From Leclercia sp. S52 (lineage in GTDB: Bacteria; Pseudomonadota; Gammaproteobacteria; Enterobacterales; Enterobacteriaceae): 64,000 bases of DNA. Position 1 is the stretch's first letter. Each line of letters begins with the position of its first letter. The position numbers and the translations under genes are program-made. A model generated the notes under the pieces. That model was not told where the DNA came from. It was given only the letters and a program-made list of their open reading frames with translations, and ran no database searches. Location of the stretch: the NCBI RefSeq assembly GCF_039727615.1, contig NZ_CP152474.1, forward strand, positions 3,782,001 to 3,846,000. The letters run 5' to 3'. Shown one piece after another: positions 8,717 through 18,817 of the stretch.

Positions 8717-10966
8717 ATGACCCTTATTGAATCCTTAAAGTCTCATTATAATTTACACAAAAGCAGTAAAATTCTTCACACAGTGATCACATTTATTACT
8801 GTATTGATTTTCCTGCCCCTCCTGCGAGAGTTTTCTCCACGCGTTGCGATTGACCATACCATTATTTACGTAGCGTATTTGCCCATCAGCCTTTTTATCG
8901 CGCTGGTGGGCATTTATGGTGCCAGCGTATTGCCTGCATTAACGCTGGCAACCTGGTTATCTTTCCAGCACCAATTAAATCTCAACGTCACCCAAACCTG
9001 GGCGGTGACGCTCAGCCTGATGATCCCCCTGGCGATTGCCCAGTTTATTCTCCATAAAAGGCTGGGACGCTATGCCAGAATAGATATCACCAAAAGCACC
9101 GGGATTTTTGTCCGGCTGTGGTGTTTTGGTTTTATTTATCCCATTCTTGCCCAGGCGGCAATGTACATTGTTGGCGCATTAACCCTCATTCCCGACGATT
9201 TTCAATATTACTTTTCAGCCAGTGAAATTCGCCTGCTGATCCTGAATTTGCAAAGCCTGATGATGCCCGCGGTGGTGTTCAGCTCCGGTTTATATTATTT
9301 ATTACGATTCCTGACCTCATGGCATTATGCACGCAAGTTCTACACAAGGAATATACTGGAAGCCAGCAACCGAAACACCTTGATTGTCTGGATGATAGTG
9401 ATTGGTGCGCTTATTTTTACCTATACCAACGTCAGCCAGTATCCGGTTATCTCCAGCTATGCCATTCCGCTGGTCTTTCTGGCCTTTGTGTATGGGGTGA
9501 TTAATTTTAGCGCGCCGATCGTCTCGCTGACCTGGCCGTGTGCCATCTTTATACTCATCACCGGTAACCCGCAGTTTATAAAAGTTGTCGAAAAAGGTCA
9601 GCTTTTAACCTCTTTCTCCGCCTTTTTTATCGTGTTTACTATCGCCAATGCCTATCTCGCCACCATGAAGAGAAACCTGAAGCAGGCGAACGTAAAAATA
9701 ACAAATGCAGCTTTCCGGGAGCCGCTGACCATGCTGCCGAACCTGCTGCTGATGAATAAAGATCTTCAGCAGCTTACCCATCCGGCGATGCTCTGTTACG
9801 TAAAAATATTCTCTGCCGATAACCTGGATAAACATCTTGGCTTTACCTTCCGGGTTAATGCCAAAGTCGCCGTCTATTATCTGCTGAAAAAATTCCTGCC
9901 AAAAAATGGCAGTATCTATTCCGTACCTTATGGCGATCTGCTGATTGTGCTGCCAGAAAAAGGTGGGCGTAGCGTCCTGCAGGAGCTGCTGAAGAAACTT
10001 AATCAGGCGAAGGGCTATGCCAGGGTGAGTGACGTGGACGTCGCGTTCGGTCTCGCCTGGATGACATTCAACGCGAACGTTGATTTAAGCAAGTCTGTCT
10101 CCGAGCTGGATTATCTTGCGACAACCAAAGGCGCGGATCACATTAGTGCGCTTGATAAAAACCAGGATTTCATTGAGCAACATATGACGCTGGATATCGC
10201 GTTGCTGCAAAAGCTTAAGCAGGCCCTGCTCCGCAACGACATCGTTCTGTATGCGCAAAAAATAAAACACAGAAACAGTGACGCACAATATTATGAGATC
10301 CTCTGCAGGATGAAACTCGACGGAAATATCGTTACGCCGGATAAATTTATACCGACTATTACCGAGTTTGGTCTGTGCGGGCTGCTCGACTTCAAAGTGT
10401 TAGAGACCTTTATCGATTTTTATCATGAAAATCTGGCTAAGTGCCAACACATCCGTTTTTCATTGAATATTACCCCAGAAACACTGGCAGATGAAAACAC
10501 GGCTGAAAGGATTATTTCCATGTTTGAGAACAAGAATAAAAAACCCGACAACATTGTATTTGAAGTAACGGAAGAACAGCTGTTCCTGAATGAAAGAAAC
10601 GTACTCAATAATATTAAACGTTTACGTCATTATGGCTTTCAAATTGCGATTGATGATTTTGGCACCGGGTATGCTAACTATGAAAGGCTGAAAAATCTTG
10701 ATGCCGATATCGTTAAAGTTGACGGCATGTTCATCAAAGAAATTATCAGTAACAGAGTGGATCAGCTGATTGTAAAGTCAATCATTGATATTGCCCGGGC
10801 CAAGGGCATGTCTATCGTGGCTGAATATGTGGAGACGCAGGCGCACCAGGCGCTGTTAACGCAGCTTAGCGTGGATTATCTACAGGGGTATTACATAGCG
10901 AAGCCGCTGCCGCTGGAAGGCATTATGAAAGAAGAGTCCGATTCCATTGTAGCTTTTACGGGGTAA
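8717..10966 (+). CDS. Membrane c-di-GMP phosphodiesterase (MASE1-like, degenerate GGDEF, EAL)
   Basis: About 749 residues. The N-terminal half has roughly eight membrane helices resembling a MASE1 sensor. A middle domain resembles GGDEF but its signature is replaced (SVPYGDLLIVLP), so no cyclase activity is expected. The C-terminal EAL domain keeps the catalytic residues: Glu in YEILCRMK, Asn in FSLNITP, Glu in FEVTEEQ, the DDFGTG loop, Lys in DIVKVDG, Glu in VAEYVET and Gln in YLQGYYI. The layout is that of E. coli YfgF. In-frame ATGs at 8669 and 8687 also exist; GGCGAG spaced six bases from the ATG at 8717 favours the latter. It lies six bases before the diguanylate cyclase gene and is more AT-rich than its surroundings. 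Confidence 0.88.
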   Translation: MTLIESLKSHYNLHKSSKILHTVITFITVLIFLPLLREFSPRVAIDHTIIYVAYLPISLFIALVGIYGASVLPALTLATWLSFQHQLNLNVTQTWAVTLSLMIPLAIAQFILHKRLGRYARIDITKSTGIFVRLWCFGFIYPILAQAAMYIVGALTLIPDDFQYYFSASEIRLLILNLQSLMMPAVVFSSGLYYLLRFLTSWHYARKFYTRNILEASNRNTLIVWMIVIGALIFTYTNVSQYPVISSYAIPLVFLAFVYGVINFSAPIVSLTWPCAIFILITGNPQFIKVVEKGQLLTSFSAFFIVFTIANAYLATMKRNLKQANVKITNAAFREPLTMLPNLLLMNKDLQQLTHPAMLCYVKIFSADNLDKHLGFTFRVNAKVAVYYLLKKFLPKNGSIYSVPYGDLLIVLPEKGGRSVLQELLKKLNQAKGYARVSDVDVAFGLAWMTFNANVDLSKSVSELDYLATTKGADHISALDKNQDFIEQHMTLDIALLQKLKQALLRNDIVLYAQKIKHRNSDAQYYEILCRMKLDGNIVTPDKFIPTITEFGLCGLLDFKVLETFIDFYHENLAKCQHIRFSLNITPETLADENTAERIISMFENKNKKPDNIVFEVTEEQLFLNERNVLNNIKRLRHYGFQIAIDDFGTGYANYERLKNLDADIVKVDGMFIKEIISNRVDQLIVKSIIDIARAKGMSIVAEYVETQAHQALLTQLSVDYLQGYYIAKPLPLEGIMKEESDSIVAFTG

Positions 10967-10972
10967 AGCGTT

Positions 10973-12441
10973 GTGTTTCTCTTTTCCAGAAAAAAAATTG
11001 CCAGCAAAGTCTATGCTATCTCCGCAGCCGTCTGCGTAATATTTTTGGCTATCATGATGTCGTTTATTTTTCTCCATCAAAAAAATGAAGCCATTAAGCT
11101 GACCAATGAGGTACGCGCTAAGCTGCTGAACATTTTTGATGAAAATGAAAATATAGCCGATGCCATTACCACCAGATATACCACGTCCCTGCAAAATGGC
11201 AGGTGCGAAATCCCGGCGCTGGCGCGTGAAAATGAGGAGTGGCACTGGCGTAAATCCGATGACGCCGCCGACGATTCTGGCAGCCTGTTTTTAAACCAGG
11301 AGCCTGATTTAGCTGAGCGATGCCTGGTCTCGTCGGCACTGTTTGTGCGGCAGAATATTGCTAAAAGCGATCTTTCAACCAAAGAGGGTTTTCGCTATAT
11401 CATTAGCATGCGGCAAAAAATGTTCTACTTTTTCAGTCGCATCAATTCGGACAACTTTGCTATTGAAGATTCAAAGATGTTCAACGAACTGCCTTTTTAT
11501 ATTCCCACCATGCCGGATTACTATAAGCGCAAGCTGACCCATAAACTGACGCAAAAAGGCACGGTAGCCACCCCCATCTATCATGATTTGATCACCCGAA
11601 CCAACGCCCTACAGCGTGGTGAGTTTTATCTATGACCTGAACAGCAGCACTGTGCCGGTCGCCTACCTGCTCTACGATCACAACCTTGCAGAGCTGCACG
11701 GTATTGCGAAAACCTTAGCCCGCCAGAATAAATGGGTGAAGATCACCCTGCATGAGACGGACAGTCCGAACAAATTGTGCATTTTTGGCTGCGATATAAG
11801 CCACGCTTTCCAGGCTAACGTTGAATCAGGGCTGTCATCGCAGTTTAAGGTGGTAACCCATATCAACATTTTTGCTTCTGTTTATCACAGCGTGATGTTT
11901 AAGCTGCTGATACCGGCCACGTTGTTATTGTTTATGCTGGTGGTGAAACTGACTTCACGCTATCTGACGAGCGTGGCCCGACATACGTTAATCGATCACT
12001 TAACGGGCCTGTACAGCAGGAAAATCGAAGCTGAGCTCACCCACACTACGCTTGAAAGACGCTTTTTTTGCCCTGGTGGATTGCAATAAGTTCAAAATAA
12101 TTAACGACATGCATGGTCATGCCGTAGGCGACAGGGTGCTACAAATGGTCGCCGACGTGATTAAACAGACCATCCGCAGAGAAGATATTGCCATTCGTTA
12201 TGGCGGTGACGAGTTTCTGCTGATTATCAAAACCGAACACAAATGCGATGCGCTGCTGGTGATGGAAAGAATCGCTGAAGAGATCGCCCGGCGGTCGATT
12301 GGGGTGAATGGCGACGTGATAACCAGCACCATTTCCTACGGCGTGAGCAAGTTTTGCCAGGACCTGAAAACCAGCATCCTGTTAGCCGATAAAGAGATGT
12401 ACAAAATGAAAAAGCAGCAGGCACAAACGCCCGCTAACTAA
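10973..12441 (+). pseudogene. Membrane-bound diguanylate cyclase, two +1 frameshifts
   Basis: Likely makes c-di-GMP in response to a periplasmic signal. It starts at GTG with an N-terminal membrane helix (residues about 10-33), a periplasmic region of about 280 residues, a second helix near LLIPATLLLFMLVVKL, then a GGDEF domain with intact RYGGDEF. Two single-base shifts interrupt it: near 11607-11609 (deleting one C gives NAYSVVSFIYDL) and near 12052-12053 (deleting one T gives TLKDAFFALVDCNKFK). Corrected length is about 488 residues. No inhibitory-site RxxD is obvious just before GGDEF. It forms an operon with the phosphodiesterase upstream and ends before a strong terminator. Unlike most other shifts here, these two are in very short runs, so genuine decay is more possible. 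Confidence 0.8.
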
Positions 12442-12450
12442 GAAAATAAA

Positions 12451-12471
12451 AAACCCGCTCAAGGCGGGTTT
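12451..12471. terminator. Bidirectional rho-independent terminator
   Basis: AAACCCGC, five-base loop, GCGGGTTT, with A-rich sequence before and T-rich sequence after. It sits between the convergent cyclase and cold-shock genes and can end both. Confidence 0.9.
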
Positions 12472-12550
12472 ATTTTATTATCAGCGGAGATTAACTGCTC
12501 AGGCTATTACCTTCATCGCTATCGTAATAACTACTGATAATTAACGCAGA

Positions 12551-12763
12551 TTACAGAACTGTGACGTTTCCGGCAGCAGGACCTTTAGCGCCATTTTCAA
12601 TGGTGAAGGAGACTTTCTGGCCTTCTTCCAGCGTTTTGAAGCTGTCGCTCTGAATAGCAGAGAAGTGTACGAAGACATCTTTGCTGCCGTCATCAGGGGT
12701 GATAAAGCCAAAACCTTTATCTGCGTTAAACCATTTTACTAAACCAGTCATTTTATTAGACAT
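12551..12763 (-). CDS. CspA-family cold-shock protein
   Basis: A 70-residue single cold-shock domain that binds single-stranded RNA/DNA. Both nucleic-acid-binding motifs are intact: KGFGFITP (RNP1) and VFVHFSAI (RNP2). The sequence is closest to the CspA/CspB/CspG group of E. coli; I do not assign one paralogue letter. AAGGAAT lies before the ATG. It has the long structured 5' leader typical of cold-induced members. Confidence 0.93.
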   Translation of the reverse strand: MSNKMTGLVKWFNADKGFGFITPDDGSKDVFVHFSAIQSDSFKTLEEGQKVSFTIENGAKGPAAGNVTVL

Positions 12764-12960
12764 AGATAATTCCTTAATGATGAGCCACTTAAACGCGGCG
12801 ATGATGGCCTGTATTGCGAGAGTTACTTACCTGGCACTTAGGAGGAGACTCATGAAGAAGGGTATCTGTGGATAACACTTGAACTGAGGACTGCTTTACT
12901 AAAACTGCTTTCGTAAGGTCTGTTTTCCAAACCGATGGCGCTATTAAGACATAGAAAAAT
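12764..12960 (-). promoter_or_regulatory. Long 5' leader of the cold-shock gene
   Basis: Roughly 160-200 bases without a gene lie upstream of the csp start. CspA-family mRNAs have leaders of this length that act as RNA thermosensors and contain a cold box. The exact transcription start and cold box are not defined here; the call rests on family knowledge and on the empty space. Confidence 0.45.
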
Positions 12961-13121
12961 TAGCTAAGCAATGTTTATATTATTTATTTTACCCATGTAA
13001 ACACCCGGATGGCTGAATGGCTGCCCTCTCCTGCCAATTATATTTTCAGCTTTCGCGATCAAAGGAATATATTCCCGATTAAAGAATGAGATGACTCTGT
13101 TTTTTAATTTAAGTAACACGC

Positions 13122-13148
13122 AAAAAAAAGCAGCCCCTGAGGGCTGCT
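13122..13148 (-). terminator. Rho-independent terminator of fdhF
   Basis: On the minus strand AGCAGCCC, a four-base loop and GGGCTGCT are followed by a run of eight T residues. It ends transcription of the fdhF gene, which reads leftward. The REP pair lies between it and the stop codon. Confidence 0.9.
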
Positions 13149-13171
13149 GAGTATGATAACGCTCGCCTTTA

Positions 13172-13242
13172 TGCCGGGTGGCGCTGCGCTTACCCGGCCT
13201 ACAAGACCCCAGGCCCGTGCAAGCAAAGCGCCACCGGGCGGC
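13172..13242. repeat. REP/BIME element (two inverted REP units)
   Basis: Two units in opposite orientation: one beginning GCCGGGTGGCGCTGCGCTTA and ending CCGGCCTAC, the other ending AGCGCCACCGGGC. These match the enterobacterial REP (palindromic unit) consensus and lie in the 3' untranslated part of fdhF, where REPs stabilise mRNA or bind gyrase/IHF. Confidence 0.85.
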
Positions 13243-13244
13243 CT

Positions 13245-15392
13245 TTACCCTTTGGCCATCTCCTTCAGGTGCTTTTTCAGCTTGTGATATTCATCAATCA
13301 CGTACTGTTCCGCCCTCTGCTGGTCGGCAATCGGCTCCACGCGCACGGCGCAATACTTATACTCCGGCGTTTTGGTAATCGGGCTCAGGTTCTCCGTCAC
13401 CAGCTCGTTACAGGCACCAATCCACCACTGGTAGGTCATGTATACCGCCCCGATATTCGGGCGATCGCTCACCTGGGCGCGGGTAATGACTTTGCCTTTG
13501 CGCGACGTAACCCAGACCAGGGCTTCGTCCTCAATACCGAGGCGCTTCGCATCGGCGGTATTGATCTGCGCATAGCCCGGTTCATCCGCCAGGGCAGCCA
13601 GCGCCGCACAGTTACCGGTCATTGAGCGGCAGGAGTAGTGGCCGACTTCGCGCACCGTCGACAGCACCAGCGGGTACTCCTCGGTGAGCTTGTCGATCGG
13701 CGCAACCCAGTCGCAGGTATAGAGCTGCCCCAGCCCGTTCGGGGTGGAAAACTCTTTCTCGAACAGGTAATCCGTCCCCTGATCGGCCTCTGACTCGTCG
13801 CGGCACGGCCACTGGATATAGCCCAGCTCGCCCATCTTCTCGTAGGTGGCACCGAAGAAATCCGGGCACAGATGACGCAGTTCATCCCAGATCTGCCGGG
13901 TGTTGTCATAGTGCATCGGATAGCCCATCCGGGTGGCGATCTCGCTGATGATCTGCCAGTCGGTTTTCAGGTCCCACTTCGGCTCGACCGCTTTGAAGAA
14001 GCGCTGGAACCCCCGGTCGGCGGCGGTGTAGACCCCTTCGTGCTCACCCCAGGAGGTGGACGGCAGGATCACATCGGCGGCGGCGGCGGTCTTGGTCATA
14101 AAGATGTCCTGCACAATGACCAACTCCAGCTCCTCAAAGGCCTTACGCACCGCAGACAGCTCGGCGTCGGTCTGGAGTGGATCTTCCCCCATGATGTAGG
14201 CGGCACGCACTTCGCCGTGCGCGACCCGGTGCGGCAGCTCGCTGATGCGGTACCCGGTATGGGCAGGCAGAGCGTCCACGCCCCAGGCTTTCGCGAACTT
14301 GGCCCGGTTTTCCGGATTGTTGATGTACTGATAGCCTGGATAGGTATCCGGCAGTGCACCCATGTCGCACGCGCCCTGGACGTTGTTCTGACCGCGCACC
14401 GGGTTCACCCCCGCGTACGGCTTGCCGAGGTTGCCGGTGAGCAGCGCCAGGCTGGTCAGGGAACGCACGGTTTCCACGCCCTGGTAGAACTGGGTCACTC
14501 CCATGCCCCACAGAATGGCCGCGTTTTCCGCTGCGGCATACATCCGTGCCGCCTGACGGATCTCCTGGGCGCTGACACCGGTGATCGCTTCAACGGACTC
14601 CGGCGTATAGCCTTCGACAATTTTGCGATACTCCTCGAAGCCTTCGGTACGCGCCGCCACAAAGGCGCGGTCGTACAGCTGCTCTTCGATAATCACGTGC
14701 CCCATCGCGTTAAGCAGCGCGATGTTGGAGCCGTTTTTCAAAGCGATGTGCATATCGGCAATGCGCGCGGTTTCGATTTTGCGCGGATCGCAGACGATAA
14801 TTTTTGCCCCTTTGCGTTTGGCTTTGATCACCCGGTTCGCCACGATAGGGTGCGAATCCGCTGGGTTATAGCCGAAAATAAACACCATATCGGCATTCTC
14901 GATGCCAACAATGGAGTTACTCATTGCGCCGTTACCGACCGACTGGTGCAGACCTGCAACCGATGGGCCGTGTCAGACGCGCGCGCAGCAGTCGACGTTG
15001 TTGGTGCCGACTGCCGCGCGGGCAAATTTTTGCATGATGTAGTTGGTTTCATTCCCGGTGCCGCGGGATGACCCGGTGGTCATGATCGCATCCGGGCCGT
15101 GTGCCGCTTTGATCGCACTGAGTTTAGTGGCAACGTAATCCAGGGCTTCGTCCCAGGAGGCGGCCTCCAGCTTGCCGCCGCGCTCGCGACGGATCATCGG
15201 GGATTTCAGGCGCGGGGTCAGGATCTGCGTATCGTTGATAAAATCCCAGCCGTAGTAGCCTTTCAGGCAGAGATCGCCCTGATTGGTCTTACCCTGTGCC
15301 GCTTCAGCCTTGACGACTTTGCCGTTATCGACCACCAGGTTAATTTTGCAACCCGATGCGCAATAGGGGCAAACCGTGACGACTTTCTTCAT
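13245..15392 (-). CDS. fdhF: Formate dehydrogenase H, selenocysteine form
   Basis: Molybdenum bis-MGD enzyme that oxidises formate to CO2 in the formate hydrogenlyase complex. The N-terminal 4Fe-4S motif is VCPYCASGCK with the fourth Cys in LCLKGYYGWDF. An in-frame TGA at 14973-14975 is codon 140, in CCARV-U-HGPSVAG, exactly the selenocysteine position of E. coli FdhF, and the hairpin needed for its insertion follows. Total length is 715 residues, equal to E. coli. The following His141 and the later molybdopterin-binding regions (CDPRKIETARIAD, GQNNVQGACDMG) are kept. It has its own sigma-54 promoter and is preceded by the nickel permease gene. In E. coli this gene is far from the other FHL genes; here it joins them. 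Automatic callers will split it in two at the TGA. Confidence 0.97.
14934..14972 (-). other. bSECIS hairpin for selenocysteine insertion in fdhF
   Basis: Immediately after the UGA codon the mRNA can fold with arms around GGTTGCAGGTCTGCACC: the apical GGTGCAGA/TGCAACC pairing and the exposed GGTCT loop match the E. coli fdhF element bound by SelB. This explains the in-frame stop codon. Confidence 0.9.
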
Positions 15393-15429
15393 CGGTAGTT
15401 ACTCCGTTAGTAATATGTCCTCAGCGGTA

Positions 15430-15445
15430 TGCATGAAGTGTGCCA
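15430..15445 (-). promoter_or_regulatory. Sigma-54 promoter of fdhF
   Basis: Minus-strand TGGCACACTTCATGCA: the -24 element TGGCAC is perfect and GC of the -12 element is at exactly the right distance. It lies about 40 bases upstream of the fdhF start. Confidence 0.92.
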
Positions 15446-15512
15446 GCCCGAGATTAATCTTTAAGCCATTGAAACAGATAAAGAATGAAGGGAAGTTTTT
15501 GCGGGGAGCCAG

Positions 15513-15541
15513 CCGTTCGTCATAAATGTCATGACGAACGG
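15513..15541. promoter_or_regulatory. Candidate FhlA upstream activating site for fdhF
   Basis: Perfect 11-base inverted repeat (CCGTTCGTCAT / ATGACGAACGG) about 70-110 bases upstream of the -24/-12 promoter, a typical enhancer distance. It includes the TCGTCA/TGACGA core also seen near the other FHL promoters. It lies just after the permease stop, so it may double as a 3' hairpin. Confidence 0.55.
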
Positions 15542-15553
15542 ACAGCGATGACG

Positions 15554-16573
15554 TTAGCGTACGACCAGCGCGTCGTAGCCTTTGAAGCGGTAGTTAATCA
15601 GAGAGGCGATCCAACAGAGGATAAACAGCCCGACCACGATAAACCCGGCGTTGCCGAGGTTGTCATTCAGCGCGGCCACGCCGTTCCACAGACCGCCCGT
15701 CAGGCCAAACTTATCTGCCAGCAGGCCCAGCGCTTCCAGCCCGCCGATGAACAGCGCCACCACCACCGAGGTACCGGTAATGGTCATGTTGTAGTAGAGC
15801 TTGCGCTGCGGCTTGTTGAAGGCCCAGCCGTAAGCGCCCACCATGATCAGGTTGTCGAGGGTGTCGATCAGCGCCATGCCGCTGGTGAACAGCAGCGGGA
15901 AGACCATGATCGCCCACACCGACATGCCGCTGGAGGCCCCGGCGGCGGAGATCCCCAGCACCCCGATCTCGGTGGCGGTATCAAAGCCGAGGCCAAACAG
16001 AAAGCCCACCAGATACATATGCCAGCTGCGGGTCACCAGGCGGAACGCCGAGCGGAACAGCCAGTTCATCACCCCGCCGCGCGCAAAAGAGACCTCTTCC
16101 GGCACCTTCTCGCCGCGCTTCATTTTGTTAAAGCTGCCCCAGACGTCGCGCAGGATCGCCAGGTTCACCAGCGCCATCGCCAGCAGGAAAAAGGCCGACA
16201 CCGCCGTGCCGATGGTGCCGCCGGTCTCGTGGAACCACTCCATGTTGCGGCTGAAGGCGGTGGCGGTCGCGGCGATGGCAATCGAGGCCAGCACCACAAT
16301 GGAGGAGTGGCCCAGCGAGAACCAGGCCCCCACGCCGCACGGACGTTTGCCCTGCTGCATCATCTTGCGGGTGACGTTATCAATGGCGGCGATGTGATCC
16401 GCATCCACCGCGTGACGCAGGCCGTAGCACCAGGCCAGCAGGCTGGCCGCCATCAGCGACGGGGTGTTGTGAAACAGGTAAAACGCGGTTCCCCAGGCGA
16501 CAATGTTGGTAGCGATCAGAGCCAGCATCAGCGCCATGGCCTTGGGGTGGTTATTGAAGTATTTGATAAACAT
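15554..16573 (-). CDS. NiCoT-family nickel/cobalt permease
   Basis: A 339-residue inner-membrane transporter of the HoxN/NixA/HupN family with about eight membrane helices. The signature RHAVDADHIAAIDN (His-X4-Asp-His) is present in helix 2, with LGHSSIVV and FGLGFDTATEIG further on. It supplies nickel, and possibly cobalt. It lies 14 bases after hypF in the same direction and before fdhF, so it is probably transcribed with hydN-fdhF2-hypF and dedicated to hydrogenase maturation. E. coli uses the NikABCDE ABC importer instead. Confidence 0.93.
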   Translation of the reverse strand: MFIKYFNNHPKAMALMLALIATNIVAWGTAFYLFHNTPSLMAASLLAWCYGLRHAVDADHIAAIDNVTRKMMQQGKRPCGVGAWFSLGHSSIVVLASIAIAATATAFSRNMEWFHETGGTIGTAVSAFFLLAMALVNLAILRDVWGSFNKMKRGEKVPEEVSFARGGVMNWLFRSAFRLVTRSWHMYLVGFLFGLGFDTATEIGVLGISAAGASSGMSVWAIMVFPLLFTSGMALIDTLDNLIMVGAYGWAFNKPQRKLYYNMTITGTSVVVALFIGGLEALGLLADKFGLTGGLWNGVAALNDNLGNAGFIVVGLFILCWIASLINYRFKGYDALVVR

Positions 16574-16587
16574 CCTGATATCCCGAT

Positions 16588-18814
16588 TTAAGAAAGAGAC
16601 GCGGCAGCAATCACCGCCTGTCCAAATGCAATCGCGCCGTCTCCGGCGGGCAGTCGCCCGGGAAACAGCACGGTAAAATCGCCCAGCCAGAACTGCAGGC
16701 GTTCCCGCAGGAGCCGGTTATGCATCACCCCGCCGCTGCAGACGATGGTGTCGAGGTTGCGCATCCTGGCGTGCAGCGCCGCCAGCGTCGCCAGGCCGTG
16801 GGCCAGCGCGTCGTGGAACGCCCAGGCGCGTGCCTCAGCCGGGGCCTGCCAGCCCAGCCACTGCTGCCAGAAGGTGGCCATATCCAGATCGCCGTCGATG
16901 ACCGGCAAGGTGACCGGATGGCTGACCGGCCCGCCGCGCAGGGCCAGGGCTTCCAGCCGACAGGCGGCCTCCCCCTCATAGCTGAGCTGCGCCGGGGCAC
17001 AGTCCGTTGCGGCAGCCACGGCGTCAAACAGCCGTCCGGCAGACGAGGCCAGCGGCGAATTGACCCCGCGGGCGATCGCCTGAGCCAGCGGCGGCCAGGG
17101 TTTATCGGCGAGGATTTTTGCCTCCGGCAAGGTCTGCCACTCGGGCACAAAGGCCTGGAACTGCGCCAGCAGGTTGCGCCACGGCTGACGCGCCGCCAGG
17201 TCACCGCCGGGCAGCGCCACCGCCGGCAACCCACCGAGCCGGTCACAGCTGCGGTAGTTGACCCGCAGGCACTCCCCGCCCCACAACTCGCCTTTTTCCC
17301 CCTGGCCGATACCGTCAAGGACCAGGGCGATGACATCCCCGCCGTCGCGCGGCCAGTCGTGTTCCGCCAGACAGGCCGCCGCGTGGGCGTGGTGATGCAG
17401 CACCCGATGATGCGGATACGGCATCTGCTCCCCAAGCCGGGTGGAGCGATAGCCGGGATGGGCATCGGTCACTACGCCTTCCGGGCTAAACTGCCAGAGA
17501 TCCTGCAGCGCGTTCAGCGCCTGCTGCCACTGGGCCAGCGCGTCGTCGTCCCCCAGATCGCCCAGGTGCTGGCTGAGGATCGCCTCCCCGCCACGCACCA
17601 GGCAGAAGGTGTTTTTCAGATCCGCGCCAAGACACAGCAGCGAAGGCACATGGTCAAAACCGGGCGGCAGCGGCAGCGCATCCGGGACAAAGCCCCGGGA
17701 GCGGCGCAGCATTTCGCCGCTGGCGCGCAGCACCGAGTCGTCCATGCGCTGTACGATGTCGCGGTTATGCAGCAGCCAGCCGTCGGCGATCCCGTCCAGA
17801 TCCTGCATGGCCCGGTCGTTGGTCAGCGCCGGCGGGCAGCCGTTAAGGTTGCCGGAGGTCATCACCAGAGGGCAGTCCAGATCCTGCATCAGCAGGTGCT
17901 GGATCGGGTTCGCCGGCAGCATTACCCCCACCTCGTTCAGCCCCGGCGCGATGGCCTCGCAGCAGGCCAGCAACCGTTTATCCACCAGCACAATCGGCGC
18001 CGCCGTGGAACGCAGCAGCGCCTGAGCCTCTGCGGGGAGTGCATCGGCTAAGCGCTGCGGGATCATCACCGCCAGCGGTTTCGCCGGACGCCCCTTGCGC
18101 TCGCGCAGCCGGGCAACCGCCTGCTGATTACCGGCATCGCAGGCCAGATGGAAACCGCCCAGCCCCTTTATCGCCACGATCCCGCCCTGCTTGAGCGCCG
18201 CCTCCGCAGCCCGCAGGGCGTGGTCTTTCTCTGCTCGCGCTTCGCCGCACACCCAGCTCAGCTGCGGCCCACAGTCCGGGCAGGCCACCGGCTGGGCGTG
18301 AAAGCGCCGGTCGGCGGGGTTGCGGTACTCCGCCTCACAGGCCGGACAGAGGGCAAACTCCGCCATGGTGGTGGCCGGACGGTCATAAGGCATCGCCCGG
18401 ATAATGGTGAAGCGCGGCCCGCAGTGGGTGCAGTTGATAAAGGGATAACGGTAGCGACGCTCCCGCGGATCGTTCATCTCGGCCAGACACGCCGGGCAGG
18501 TGGCGGCATCCGGCACCACCTGGGTGGCCATCTGCCCCTGCCCGCTGGGCAGAATGGTGAAATCCACCGGCAGCGGTGCCCAGTGCCACGGCTGCTCGCT
18601 GATGTCGTCAATGCGCGCCAGCGGCGGGCCTCCGGCAGCCAGCCGGGTGATGAAGGCCTGCGACTCGCCGGTGAGGCGCACCACCACCCCTGCCCCGTCG
18701 TTGCAGACGTCACCCTTCAGCTCCAGCTGCCGGGCCAGTTGCCAGACCCAGGGGCGAAACCCCACCCCCCTGGACTTTGCCGCGAATGCGCAGCAGCGTG
18801 CCATTTGTCCTCAT
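16588..18814 (-). CDS. hypF: HypF carbamoyltransferase, +1 shift near the N-terminus
   Basis: Makes the cyanide ligands of the NiFe site with HypE, using carbamoyl phosphate. Domains in order: acylphosphatase (residues about 1-90), double zinc finger (CPACLAEM... CTHCGPRF and CPAC... CPDCG), YrdC-like, and Kae1-like ([30 protein letters not shown]). The real start is an ATG at 18814, three bases after the second fdhF. After 15 codons the C run at 18765-18770 has six bases where five restore [16 protein letters not shown], the acylphosphatase core; without correction only an ATG at 18804 in the other frame opens the gene and the product lacks that core. Corrected length is about 741 residues. 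It belongs to the hydN-fdhF2-hypF operon. Confidence 0.93.
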
Positions 18815-18817
18815 GAA

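Noticed and set aside
14973..14975. In-frame TGA in fdhF as a nonsense mutation
   Set aside because: It is codon 140, the known selenocysteine position, and is followed by a SECIS hairpin nearly the same as that of E. coli.
13872..15071. 399-residue open frame on the plus strand opposite fdhF
   Set aside because: An antisense shadow of a GC-rich coding gene; composition is His/Gly/Arg-rich with no recognisable domain. The same applies to the frames opposite hycC (29173-30177), hypD/hypE (33412-34854), fhlA (36136-37371) and alaS (56757-58037).
16720..18051. 443-residue open frame opposite hypF
   Set aside because: Antisense of the hypF Kae1 and YrdC regions; rich in Arg, Gln and His, and no ribosome binding site.
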